A stretch of 64,000 nucleotides of DNA from Piscicola geometra (Eukaryota; Annelida; Clitellata; Hirudinida; Piscicolidae), in assembly GCA_943735955.1 (NCBI GenBank), contig OX030970.1, positions 4,331,546-4,395,545 of the forward strand. Direction: 5' to 3'. Shown here in pieces: positions 37,723-49,999 of the stretch. The notes under the pieces were generated by a model. The model was not told where the DNA came from, ran no database searches, and was given only the letters and a program-made list of their open reading frames with translations. A program made the translations under genes and the position numbers. How positions within the stretch are numbered: the stretch's first letter is position 1; each line of letters starts with the position of its first letter.

Positions 37723-39374
37723 CATGGGCGGCGATCCTGGGGGGGTCCTGGGGTCAGGACCCCCCCACTTTTTTTTAGTGGGGGGGTCCACCTTAATGTG
37801 GACCCCCCCACTTTTTTCAACAATTTTTTTTCTATATCTATTTTGATATAAGCATAATCGTCAACCATGGAATAAAATTGTTTAATGCAGTAATAAATTG
37901 TGAGTATGTATGGGCAGCGATGCTATTGGGGTCCTGGGGTCCATCTTAACTCTCAATTTTTCAAATAAAATAATTTCTCAACTCATATTTTAATACAAGC
38001 ATGATCGTCAACCATAGCATAAAACAGAATTTTCTTCAGTAATATATTTTGTGTAGGCGTAGTTATGATAGCTGTCTGAAGCTAAATTATGATTTGCTTA
38101 CTCAAATATTCTTTCACCTACTTTTTTGTATTTATGGATATAAATTAAGATATTATATTTTATAGAAATAATTTTCTGATTTTTCAATTTTCGCAAGCAG
38201 ACATTCAACGACGCTTTTCAGAAAATATCGGTTCATTTTTTGCAAGCAGGCAGATTTACACTTTTATAATAAAATCATTCATATTATATTACTTTTTTTG
38301 CATGGGTGACGATCTTGGGGAATTCTGAGGTCCACCTTAATATCGGCCCTTTCAATTTTTTAGATGAATTTCAAAAGGCTTCAAACATTAAAAAAAATTA
38401 TTAAGGAACAAAGCTCTATGAGCTGTCTCAAATAAGCACAATTAAAAAATAAATAAAATATTAATTCGATAATTGCGAATCGCGAAGCAAAAAAAGACGC
38501 TACCACAATATTCATCCAATATAATACATGTATTGTACATATATGATTCATCCTATCTTGGGACTTTCAAGCTAAGCTGATTGCCAGGGGCGGCGATCTG
38601 TAGAAAATCTTGGGGGGGTCCACCTCAGGGTTAGAATCAAAGAACTGGTATCAGCCAATTCAGTGACAGCGATACTATTTAGTATTGGTTGCTGTATTGC
38701 AAATTATTTTTGTATCAACTACTAATATTTGTATGGCCAACCATTAAAAAATATTCGATACTTAATAAAAAATATTTTTCTATTGCCACTTTAAGCGATT
38801 TGAAGAAAAAAACGATTTTAATAGCTTTTATTATTGGTCATCTATATAAATTCAATTACAACTAGCCATCAACCCTACTAATATCAAAACCACCCCTCTA
38901 AAAATATAACCATGGTCCACGAGTTTGAAGAAAAATTTAACTTTCTTTTAAAGTTTTTAGCGATTTGAGAAAAAAAAAAGTTTTGCACTGCGTGTTATAG
39001 ATTCAATTAATGTTATTATTATGTTTTTTCATTCATTTACTTTTTTTTTCAATGATTTTATGAACGACTAAAAAAAAGTTTCCACAAATCTTTTTATTAT
39101 TTTGAAAAATCTATTTATCAGTTCTTTTTCTAAAAAAACAAATTTGCATAACATTAAAACAACTATTTAAAAAATGTGCGCAGATTTGTATCCATATGCC
39201 TATGTTCCAATAAAATAGTGAAATTCCTTTCAATAGTGTCAAATGTAACAATAAATGAATAATAATTAAATGTCCGGACAATCTGTTTTTACAGTCATCA
39301 TATTATAGAAGTATATATAAATGTCAAGCCACTAAAAATTAGAATATCAATATAACATAAATATGTAGCATAAC

Positions 39375-41084
39375 CCTGTGAACATTCTATATGGGACCTA
39401 TATGGGTCCCATATGGGCAACTATATGGGCCCCATATGGGCAGCCCATATGGGACCCATGTCAAAATGCTACACCGATTTACGTGGGTCCCATATGGGCT
39501 ATATGGGCAACTATATGGGCCCTATATGGGCAGCCCATATGGGACCCATGTCAAAATGCTACACCAAATTAAGTGGGTCCCATATGGGCTATATGGGCAA
39601 CACATGATTGATTGATAAATTATTTATTTTTATAAAAAGCAATTAAAATATTTCTGCCAAACATAAATTAAAAGATGTAAGAAAAATAGTCCAAATATAA
39701 AAAATGTGATTAATCGGATTCTTCAAGATTATTTTTTTTTGAATTTTGCTTGGCTTGCTTTTCTAATTAGGACACGTGTACTTTGATTTCTCTTCTGTAT
39801 GTTTGAGTTGAGTTGGTTTTGACAGAACCTGTTGCGAATAATTTATTGATGAATTAAATACCATGGTTTCATTTGTTCTGGTAAAGGGGAGTGCTAACCG
39901 GCTTTTTTTGTCATTACATATATTAATAAAAATGGCTGGTATCTTATATAGATATTGAATACATTGATTACAACTTGTGGGGTTTCGAAAAGTTTGTTGA
40001 ACTATTGAATAATTATTTGCATAACTTTAAATTTTTTAATATTAATATTTAATAATGATAATTTTTAAAAAAAAACTTTAATAAGAAACCAGAATGACTT
40101 TTATAGACAAATACTTTTTAAATAATTACAACAGAAGATAACATTTCTAAAATAAAAGAGATAATAAATTCAAATGACTAAAATAAAAAAATTAAAAACA
40201 TTTTACAAAAACCATGGCCATATGTTACACTAATTCGAAGTCCATTGAGCCCATATAGGACCCACATAGGCTTTCCTTGAAAACACTTGAACTTTTTTTA
40301 ATATTCAAAGCCCATTTAGCCCATATAGGACCCACATAGGCTTTCCACAAAAACACTTAAACTTTTTTTTATTATTCAAAGCCCATTTAGCCCATATAGG
40401 ACCCACATAGGCTTTCCACAAAAACACTTAAACTTTTTTTATTATTCAAAGCCCATTTAGCCCATATAGGACCCACATAGGACCCACATAGGCTTTCCTT
40501 GAAAACATTCAGAACTATTATTTTTTTAAAGCCCATTTAGCCCATATAGGACCCATATAGGACCCACATAGGCTTTACATAAAAACACTTAAACTTTTTT
40601 TTCTTATTCAAAGCCCATTTAGCCCATATAGGACCCATATAGGACCCACATAGGCTTTCCATAAAAACACTTCAACTTTTTTTATTATTCAAAGCCCATT
40701 TAGCCCATATAGGACCCATATAGGACCCATATAGGCTTTCCTTGAAAACACTCAGAATTATTAATATTTTTAAAGCCCATTTAGCCCATATAGGACCCAT
40801 AAAGGACCCACATAGGCTTTCCATGAAAACACTTTAATTATTATCATTATTCAAAGCCCATTTAGCCCATTTAGGACCCATATACTTCCCAAATAGGCTT
40901 TTCTTTAAAAACACGTTAAATTTTATTCTTTTTTAAAGCCCATTTAGCCCATATAGGACCCATATAGGGCCCATATAGATAATCTCTAGCCCACGAAGCC
41001 CATATAGGACCCATATTGATTACCCTTAGCCCATTTAGCCCATATGGGACCCATATAGGCCCATATAGAATGTTCACAGGGAAG
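39375..41084. mobile_element. 1.7 kb foldback/MITE insertion in the left arm
   Basis: It is absent from the right arm, which has the empty site at 46971-46988. The ends are inverted repeats: cctgtgaacattctatatgg at the left, and ccatatagaatgttcacagg as the final block. Both flanks read taac. The interior is built from palindromic cccatatgggacccatat blocks, two direct copies of a roughly 117-bp unit at 39376-39605, and about nine copies of a roughly 72-bp unit (gcccatttagcccatatagg, acccacataggctttcc) at 40240-40960. No coding capacity was found. Confidence 0.82.
40240..40970. repeat. 72-bp satellite-like array inside the MITE
   Basis: Units begin gcccatttagcccatatagg, continue acccacataggctttcc, and end in a poly-T spacer. 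There are about nine copies with variable spacer length. Some units contain a doubled taggacccat. Confidence 0.88.
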
Positions 41085-41727
41085 TAACTAGGTAGACCAG
41101 GCATAAATCTGTATTCCTTTTGTTAATGAAACTCTAACGATAAATAAACACTTTATTGGGTTAGCCAGTCAAACAGACAGATAAATATACACGCTGGGTC
41201 AAAAAAAACATACCGCTATATATTTGTATATAACTTTGGCAAATGTAAAGCGATTTTCAATTTTTTCACAGTTTGACTCAGAAATGAATAAGGAACAAGA
41301 TTTAAGAAAAATTTATTTTGACCCTTTTAATCTGTAATACATTCACCTTGTGAAGTTGAAACAAATGTGAAAATATCGAAATATGTTTGTGTTTTATAAT
41401 ACAGTTTTCGCAAATTTCACACTTGTTTTAGTTTCACTAGGTGAAAAGAATGCACATTAAAAGAATCTAAATAAATGTTATAACATCTTGTTTTCCATTC
41501 ATTTCTGAGTCAAATAGTTTAAAAAAATTTCAAATAGATTTAAATTTGCCAAATTTATAAACAAATATACATTGGGAAATTTTTTTGGCCCACTGTGTAT
41601 ATTCAGATAACAAAGAATACCTTCTCTGTCTGTTCTCCTATCTTCTCCCCACAGTTCGCTAACTCCAATTTCCAAAAAGACCCCTTCGAATGTCTGACCG
41701 ACTAGCAAATTCTTCTGCTAGCTTTTT

Positions 41728-44066
41728 TTAATCTATACTGTCAAGTATATCCTGATGTGCATGACAAACGGCCAGTGAATTCAAGCGAGGCTGTGTCATA
41801 GTTGCACGCAACCAAGTCTTAAGACGCCGCAAAGCACTAAAAGATCTTTCTGCAGTACAGGACGTTGTTGGACAAACAAGCATCAACCTGATCAATCTTT
41901 CAACCTGAGGAAAGAGATGTCTGACTTCCGGGATCATAGCTTACATTATTTGTTGCACTTGTGATAAAGTTCTGTATTCATTCTGGTCTTTAGACATAGC
42001 TAACTGTGAACAAATACTATTTGCATTTAACTCACGATACTGCTTGCAACTATCATGGTTCACTTCACCAGTTAGCCACATTGTCTCAAGCTGCAAGTGT
42101 AAACGCAAACCAGGAGAATCTCGATTGAACCTTTCTGTGAGTTGCATGATTGCAATGTCTATGACAGCGTAATATGCTGCTCGGTAATGTTCCTCTGGTG
42201 TTGTTGCTACATAAGCTGGGCCCAGCCCACAACACTTTTGGGGCGGCTTTCGCACCCGAGGTACAGCAATCGACTCAAGATCATATGCCAAAACCATTCT
42301 GTTGACATCTCTGAAAATGGCGTTAAACTGTTCATCTGCTCGTAGGCGATGCAGTTCTTGCACAACTGAATCAGTCGCTGCAACCATTCCACTGACCTTG
42401 GCACTTGCTGAATGCAACGATCTGTTTAACTGTTCCAGAAGTGAAAACACTAAAACAACTACCTTGAGGGCCAGTGCAATAGTGCCCTGTTGAAGGTGAT
42501 AAAAAAGACCTCGAGCCTTTACAGCTGTTTCATCAGCAGTACCATTAGAAGCTAATGATTCCAAGCTAACAAGAATTATTTCATAATGTTCAAACACAGA
42601 AGACACTGCAGATACTCTGGTCAGCCATCTTGTAGGACAAAGAAGTTTTATACTATACTTCTTATTCAGTGGCTCATCAGGCAAGTCAATTATAAGAAAC
42701 ACTAAAGCATCACTAAATTGCTTCTTGAACTTCTCTGAACGATTGTACAAGGCACCTAACTCTTCGACAAACTGAAGTGAATTGCTCACAAAGGGATTTG
42801 CGGCAGCTGTGTGCTGGGCTACAAGATTTGCACAGTGTGCAGAACAGTGGAAAAACAATGCAAGCGGATGCTCACTGCTGATAATAGCCTGACAACCATT
42901 GTATCGGCCGCTCATGTTAGCAGCGCCGTCATAAGTCTGTGCTCTGAGGTTTTCTATAGGTAGCATAATTCTGATCAGAACATCTTTTACTATAACAAAT
43001 AATGTTTTTCCGGTCGTGTCTGGTGGGCTGAATACACCAATAAACTGTTCATTAACATTGAGAGCTTCATCAACAAAACGAATGCATATCGATTCCTGCT
43101 CTAACCCATTGCAGTCTTGTGTGCCGTCAACCACAACACCAAACTGGCATGATTCGGCATTAACAGAGCACACTATATTTTTAACGATAAAATGAGCTAA
43201 AAGCATCAGCATTTCATTTTGGCAGTCATGCGATATGAAACTTGTAGTTTGATTTAACCAAAACTTTAGTTTATTATGTCTTTCAGCTAGCAAAGCCAGT
43301 AATTGATTATAATTGTCATTCCTTTCAATATGCCCTCGAAATGGTAAAGCCTGGCGTGCAAGAAAGCGTATAACGGAAAAAAGCTGCAAAAGACAACTAC
43401 GATTACCTGCTTGCTCAGTGAGCTTTTGCTTGGAAAGCTGTGCACAAATAGACGGTTTCTTCAATTGTTGAAGTTGGAATGCAGCGTGAGAGTGGCATGC
43501 TGTTTTTTCATGTTTTTCAAATTTTTCAATTGCTTTTTTCCAGTTAACAAAACCATTGTCTATGAAGGCATCTTCATTTTGTGTGGTTAATGATAATAAA
43601 GACAGGCTTTTAGCTTTTGAACAATGGAAGCATAAAACTTTGTTTATCTCGGTTACATGGAGCCAATGAAAGCGCTTAAACCATGCCGATTGGAATGTGA
43701 GAATTTTCTTTCTCTTTCCAACAAGTATTTCCTGTTTTAAAAGATGCATTACAGTCAATGGCTGATTAGGAGCATCAAAAACAAAATTTTCTTGAATACT
43801 TGTAGATGACTGTGTGTTGACTGCTGTAGTTGAACATTCAACTTTTTCTGAAGTACTTCTGCTACTTTGATAATTAGATGTTTCTGTTGATTTACCCTGT
43901 ATTCAAACATTAGTAAATATTAAAAAAATTTAAAAAAAGTTTTTTATAGTTATTTCTTACTTACAAAGCTTGAAAACTGATGAACTGAAAGTGTAACCTC
44001 GTGTTCGAGTTCAAAGGAATCAGTGCATAAACACCTTTTTTTAGTTTTAGTAAGATATTTATCCAT
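41728..44066 (-). CDS. hAT transposase, left copy, one in-frame stop
   Basis: Exon 1 is 43965-44066 (MDKYLTKTKKRCLCTDSFEL start, 34 codons, donor GTAAGTAAG) and exon 2 is 41728-43896 (acceptor ATACAG), joined in phase 0. The frame shows a BED/TTF-type zinc-finger-like start (KILTFQSAWFKRFHWLHV, then VLCFHCSKA and HEKTACHSHAAF), an RNase-H-like core with VVVDGTQDCNG and TYDGAANMSGRYNGCQ, CPTRWLTRVSAV, and a C-terminal hAT dimerisation domain (SCTAERSFSALRRLKTWLR). It resembles the ZMYM1-like hAT group. Apart from a TAA at 41941-41943 just before the dimerisation domain, the frame is open over about 756 positions. The same TAA is in the right copy. A GTAAGC overlaps the stop, but no acceptor could remove it without losing conserved sequence. 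The transposase would act in the nucleus on the termini. Confidence 0.88.
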
Positions 44067-44221
44067 GATAAAACAGATAAAACAGTATAAACGAAATTTT
44101 AGAAACAATTCAAATCCGTCTGCTTGCAAAAAGTGAACCGGTCTTTTCGGAAAAGCATCCCTACTTTAATAAACTGTTTTAATCTTTGGAAGTAGTTTGT
44201 TCTATTTTTAGATTTAGAAAG

Positions 44222-46335
44222 TTGAATGTTCAACTACAGCAGTCAACACACAGTCATCTACAAGTATTCAAGAAAATTTTGTTTTTGATGCTCCTAATCA
44301 GCCATTATCTGTAATGCATCTTTTCAAACAGGAAATACTTGTTGGAAATAGAAAGAAAATTCTCACATTCCAATCGGCATGGTTTAAGCGTTTTCATTGG
44401 CTCCATGTAACCGAGATAAACAAAGTTTTATGCTTCCATTGTTCAAAAGCTAAAAGCCTGTCTTTATTATCATTAACCACACAAAATGAAGACGCCTTCA
44501 TAGACAATGGTTTTGTTAACTGGAAAGAAGCAATTGAAAAATTTGAAAAACATGAAAAATCAGCATGCCACTCTCACGCTGTATTCCAACTTCAACAATT
44601 GAAGAAACCGTCTATTTGTGCACAGCTTTCCAAGCAAAAGCTCACTGAGCAAGCAGGTAATCGTAGTTGTCTTTTGCAGCTTTTTTCCGTTATACGCTTT
44701 CTTGCACGCCAGGCTTTACCATTTCGAGGGCATATTGAAAGGAATGACAATTATAATCAATTACTGGCTTTGCTAGCTGAAAGACATAATAAACTAAAGT
44801 TTTGGTTAAATCAAACTACAAGTTTCATATCGCATGACTGCCAAAATGAAATGCTGATGCTTTTAGCTCATTTTATCGTTAAAAACATAGTGTGCACTGT
44901 TAATGCCGAATCATGCCAGTTTGGTGTTGTGGTTGACGGCACACAAGACTGCAATGGGTTAGAGCAGGAATCGATATGCATTCGTTTTGTTGATGAAGCT
45001 CTCAATGTTAATGAACAGTTTATTGGTGTATTCAGCCCACCAGACACGACCGGAAAAACATTATTTGTTATAGTAAAAGATGTTCTGATCAGAATTATGC
45101 TACCTATAGAAAACCTCAGAGCACAGACTTATGACGGCGCTGCTAACATGAGCGGCCGATACAATGGTTGTCAGGCTATTATCAGCAGTGAGCATCCGCT
45201 TGCATTGTTTTTCCACTGTTCTGCAGTCTGTGCAAATCTTGTTGCCTAGCATACAGCTGCCGCAAATCCCTTTGTGAGCAATTCACTTCAGTTTGTCGAA
45301 GAGTTAGGTGCCTTATACAATCGTTCAGGGAAGTTCAAGAAGCAATTTAGTGATGCTTTAGTGTCTCTTATAATTGACTTGCCTGATGAGCCACTGAATA
45401 AGAAGTATAGTATAAAACTTCTTTGTCCTACAAGATGGCTGACCAGAGTATCTGCAGTGTCTTCTGTGTTTGAACATTATGAAATAATACTTGTTAGCTT
45501 GGAATCATTAGCTTCTAATGGTACTGCTGATGAAACAGCTGTAAAGGCTCGAGGTCTTTTTTATCACCTTCAACAGGGCACTATTGCACTGGCCCTCAAG
45601 GTAGTTGTTTTAGTGTTTTCACTTCTGGAACAGTTAAACAGATTGTTGCAATCAGCAAGTGCCACGGTCAGTGGAATGATTGCAGCGACTGATTCAGTTG
45701 TGCAAGAACTGCATCGCCTACGAGCAGATGAACAGTTTAACGCCATTTTCAGAGATGTCAACAGAATGGTTTTGGCATATGATCTTGAGTCGATTGCTGT
45801 ACCTCGGGTGTGAAAGCCGCCCCAAAAGTGTTGTGGGGTGAGCCCAGCTTATGTAGCAACAACACCAGAGGAACATTACCGAGCAGCATATTACGCTGTC
45901 ATAGACATTGCAATCATGCAACTCACAGAAAGGTTCAATCGAGATTCTCCTGCTTTGCGTTTACACTTGCAGCTTGAGACAATGTGGCTAACTGGTGAAG
46001 TGAACCATGATAGTTGCAAGCAGTATCGTGAGTTAAATGCAAATAGTATTTGTTCACAGTTAGCTATGTCTAAAGACCAGAATGAATACAGAACTTTATC
46101 ACAAGTGCAACAAATAATGTAAGCTATGATCCCGGAAGTCAGACATCTCTTTCCTCAGGTTGAAAGATTGATCAGGTTGATGCTTGTTTGTCCAACAACG
46201 TCCTGTACTGCAGAAAGATCTTTTAGTGCTTTGCGGCGTCTTAAGACTTGGTTGCGTGCAACTATGACACAGCCTCGCTTGAATTCACTGGCCGTTTGTC
46301 ATGCACATCAGGATATACTTGACAGTATAGATTAA
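44222..46335 (+). pseudogene. hAT transposase, right copy, three stops
   Basis: A near-identical inverted copy of the left transposase lacking exon 1 and the first part of exon 2. In one continuous frame it carries TAG at 45247-45249 (CAG in the left copy), TGA at 45811-45813 (CGA in the left copy, a CpG transition) and TAA at 46120-46122 (shared). It ends at the same final codon, with TAA at 46333-46335. Confidence 0.92.
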
Positions 46336-47769
46336 AAAAAGCTAGCAGAAGAATTTGCTAGTCGGTCAGACATTCGAAGGGGTCTTTTTGGAAATTGGAG
46401 TTAGCGAACTGTGGGGAGAAGATAGGAGAACAGACAGAGAAGGTATTCTTTGTTATCTGAATATACACAGTGGGCCAAAAAAATTTCCCAATGTATATTT
46501 GTTTATAAATTTGGCAAATTTAAATCTATTTGAAATTTTTTTAAACTATTTGACTCAGAAATGAATGGAAAACAAGATGTTATAACATTTATTTAGATTC
46601 TTTTAATGTGCATTCTTTTCACCTAGTGAAACTAAAACAAGTGTGAAATTTGCGAAAACTGTATTATAAAACACAAACATATTTCGATATTTTCACATTT
46701 GTTTCAACTTCACAAGGTGAATGTATTACAGATTAAAAGGGTCAAAATAAATTTTTCTTAAATCTTGTTCCTTATTCATTTCTGAGTCAAACTGTGAAAA
46801 AATTGAAAATCGCTTTACATTTGCCAAAGTTATATACAAATATATAGCGGTATGTTTTTTTTGACCCAGCGTGTATATTTATCTGTCTGTTTGACTGGCT
46901 AACCCAATAAAGTGTTTATTTATCGTTAGAGTTTCATTAACAAAAGGAATACAGATTTATGCCTGGTCTACCTAGTTAGTTATGCTACATATTTATGTTA
47001 TATTGATATTCTAATTTTTAGTGGCTTGACATTTATATATACTTCTATAATATGATGGCTGTAAAACCAGATTGTCCGGACATTTAATTATTATTCTTTT
47101 ATTGTTACATTTGACACTATTGAAAGGAATTTCACTATTTTATTGGAACATAGGCATATGGATACAAATCTGCGCACATTTTTTAAATAGTTGTTTTAAT
47201 GTTATGCAAATTTGTTTTTTTAGAAAAAGAACTGATAAATAGATTTTTCAAAATAATAAAAAGATTTGTGGAAACTTTTTTTTAGTCGTTCATAAAATCA
47301 TTGAAAAAAAAAAGTAAATGAATGAAAAAACATAATAATAACATTAATTGAATCTATAACACGCAGTGCAAAACTTTTTTTTTTCTCAAATCGCTAAAAA
47401 CTTTAAAAGAAAGTTAAATTTTTCTTCAAACTCGTGGACCATGGTTATATTTTTAGAGGGGTGGTTTTGATATTAGTAGGGTTGATGGCTAGTTGTAATT
47501 GAATTTATATAGATGACCAATAATAAAAGCTATTAAAATCGTTTTTTTCTTCAAATCGCTTAAAGTGGCAATAGAAAAATATTTTTTATTAAGTATCGAA
47601 TATTTTTTAATGGTTGGCCATACAAATATTAGTAGTTGATACAAAAATAATTTGCAATACAGCAACCAATACTAAATAGTATCGCTGTCACTGAATTGGC
47701 TGATACCAGTTCTTTGATTCTAACCCTGAGGTGGACCCCCCCAAGATTTTCTACAGATCGCCGCCCCTG

Positions 47770-47810
47770 TTAATGGCCGAGGGTGTTTGTGATGATGTTG
47801 ACATTTTTAA
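47770..47810 (-). pseudogene. duplicated AHI1-like last exon, 3' block, with TSD
   Basis: ttaatggccgagggtgtttg, then tgatgatgttgac, continues the exon copy broken at 37634 and matches 51346-51380 (taatggccgagggtggttgt, then gatgatgatga). The first eight bases are the right target duplication. Confidence 0.85.
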
Positions 47811-48795
47811 ATAATTATCATTATTTTTTAGATAATCATAAACATAAACATAAACAATTTTTAAACATAAGCAATCAAGTCTCATTTTAATGCAAATCTA
47901 TTACTATATGTATATGGTACCCTTGTATCATTTAAATTTTAAAATGCATTCAAAATTTCTCAAAAATATCTCAACCTGATGTATAAAACTTTGTTTTAGG
48001 TTAATTAGTTTGAAGATAAAATTTGGAATTTAAAATTATTGTAATCGAACTTTTTACAGATAACGTTATAAATTTGTGAAAAAAGTTATCAGTAAAAGTA
48101 TACATTTTTATGTAAAATATCTTTTTATATATACATTTTAAGTTCTTTAATTTATGAATATAAATTTCGGAAATATTGAGAGCTAGGAGATGTTTTTTTT
48201 GTTTTTTTTTAGCGTTTTGTAATATTGATCCCTGTTTTTTTTCCTCTTCACCAAAATCACAATTCAAGATGAAAAGATCTAACGTCCAGGCCCGTAACTT
48301 GAGAATTCTCAACTTAAGTTGACACTCTCTAAATCTCAATTTTTATGTTTAAAGATACATTTCTTAAATGTCTTTATTTCTTTAAAGTGGTTTTTTCTTT
48401 AAGTGTTCATTTCTTTAAGTGTTCATTTTTTAAATGTTCATTTCTTTTAAATAAAAAAAAAAGTTTATTTATGTATAAAAAATATGTTTCTTGATGCTTG
48501 TTCGGGTTCACGTCATGTTAATTATTAACAGTTAATAATATTCGTCTTTGTATTTCATAGTATTGTTTTGTAATCTATTGTATCATGTTGTATTGTTTTT
48601 GTGTGTTGTATTGTACTGTATTTTTGTGTGTGTGTGTTGTATTGTGCTGTATTGTATTTTAGTTCATTTTTCTTATCGTATAAAAAACTCCTAAGACAAT
48701 TGGAATAATGAAGGGTCACTTATTATTAAAATGCTAACTAAAATATCTGAAATATGCTGACTAAAGTTCAATTGATTTGTTAAAAAAGTTATTCA
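47811..48795. other. AT-rich intergenic DNA
   Basis: Nothing supported. A TG-rich patch at 48595-48650 and poly-T tracts are present. Confidence 0.4.
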
Positions 48796-48799
48796 TACG

Positions 48800-49124
<325 letters not shown>

Positions 49125-49128
49125 AGCG

Positions 49129-49136
49129 TATAAAAG
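49129..49136 (+). promoter_or_regulatory. TATA box of the lectin gene
   Basis: TATAAAAG lies five bases after the CA repeat. A start site about 30 bp downstream (near 49160) would leave the ATG at 49207 as the first in-frame start and exclude the ATG at 49138. Confidence 0.65.
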
Positions 49137-49206
49137 AATGGTCCTTCTGATAGTCGCATCGATTTGCTCTTTCTCCTCTTCAAAAGCATTAAATCCCACT
49201 GAAGCT

Positions 49207-49892
49207 ATGAACTTTTTCATCGCTTGTCTCTCTTGTGTCCTAGTGGCGTTTCTCCAGACGAACGCAGGTTCCCATTCCATCGTTCATTTGTTTGGCCTCT
49301 CTAAAATTAATCCTCATGATTTATTTATTCTTTACGAAGCATTTAAAGCAATAATTCAATTTCCAGAATGTCCGTTTGGTTATACGGAAGTTTCTACGAG
49401 GTGCTACGCAGAAATCCGAAATCAAATGAGTTGGAATGATGCTCAAAAGTATTGCTTAGAGAATAAGGGATACTTGGCTCAAATTTTGAGTGAAGAAGAC
49501 ACAAAAACTTTGATGCAATCAAAGATAACGTTTGATGGTACGTTTAAGAGCTTCTAATTAAGTGAGCGCAAAGCTTACTCAAATTAAAACTAAATAGAGT
49601 ACAAAAGTTAATTATTAATATTATTAGTGTTTACATTATTTCAGACAAATGCTGGGCTTATTGGACGGCTGGTCGGAGATGCAGAGAGGGTTGGGCGTGG
49701 CCTCAAATTGCCGTTGGTGATGAGTATAGCCCCACGAGCTGTACTCTTTCACTCACAACACCCTATACCAACTGGATTCCTGATGAGCCGAACAATATTC
49801 AAGATCCTGAAAACTGTATAGATGTGAAGAAAGAGTTCAAATGGAATGATGACAAGTGTAGTACAGAAAGATGCTTCATATGCCAAGCATAG
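49207..49892 (+). CDS. secreted C-type lectin
   Basis: Two exons, 49207-49537 (donor GTACGT) and 49645-49892 (acceptor ATTTCAG), encode 192 residues plus stop TAG. The protein starts with a signal peptide (MNFFIACLSCVLVAFLQTNAG). A single C-type lectin-like domain then starts at ECPFGYTEVSTRCY and continues through MSWNDAQKYCLENKGYLAQI, WIPDEPNN, ENCIDVKK and FKWNDDKC to CFICQA. The EPN motif of the long loop and the following WND are the calcium and sugar ligands of mannose-type lectins, and all core cysteines appear present. It is probably an extracellular carbohydrate-binding protein of innate defence or mucus. The start at 49207 is chosen because of the signal peptide and the TATA box; an in-frame ATG at 49138 would add 23 residues. 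Confidence 0.9.
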
Positions 49893-49982
49893 ACCATGGT
49901 GTCATTCAAAGTTGCATTGAAAAGAATAGCCAGCTAATAGCTTTTCACTAGAAAAACATGAACGTTTTATAATTTTCATTGA

Positions 49983-49988
49983 ATAAAA
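49983..49988 (+). terminator. polyadenylation signal of the lectin gene
   Basis: AATAAA about 90 bp after the stop codon, with a T/G-containing stretch downstream. This is a normal position for a short 3' UTR. Confidence 0.6.
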
Positions 49989-49999
49989 TAATTTGATTT

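Larger units (their letters stand above)
37723..47769. mobile_element. composite hAT transposon with inverted second copy
   Basis: Outer ends are catgggcggcgatcctgggg (left) and, reverse-complemented, caggggcggcgatctgtaga (right), flanked by the perfect 8-bp duplication ttaatggc. Inside, a third terminus, caggggcggcgatctgtaga, starts at 38585 and is the mirror image of the right end: 38585-43845 and 44218-47769 are long inverted arms. The plus-strand element therefore runs 37723-38584 (its 5' end) then 44218-47769. A minus-strand copy, 38585 to about 44217, interrupts it. Consistent with this, 38213-38256 (cttttcagaaaatatcggtt and neighbours) resembles the reverse complement of 44119-44162, the 5' leader of the minus copy. 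Subterminal blocks near 37725, 37910 and 38303 repeat the end motif. The inner copy lacks its own 5' terminus, as expected from abortive gap repair or a truncated nested insertion. Confidence 0.88.

Noticed and set aside
39376..41060. CRISPR-like array (regular 72-bp repeats)
   Set aside because: The context is an animal transposon, the spacers are poly-T variants of one sequence, and there are no cas genes.
38585..47769. hAT element bounded by the two inverted termini
   Set aside because: Their flanks (ctgattgc and ttaatggc) do not match. The terminus at 37723 gives a perfect 8-bp duplication, so 38585 is an inner end.
49138..49206. lectin start at the upstream ATG (49138)
   Set aside because: It lies 2 bp after the TATA box, so it is probably not transcribed; the ATG at 49207 begins a better signal peptide.
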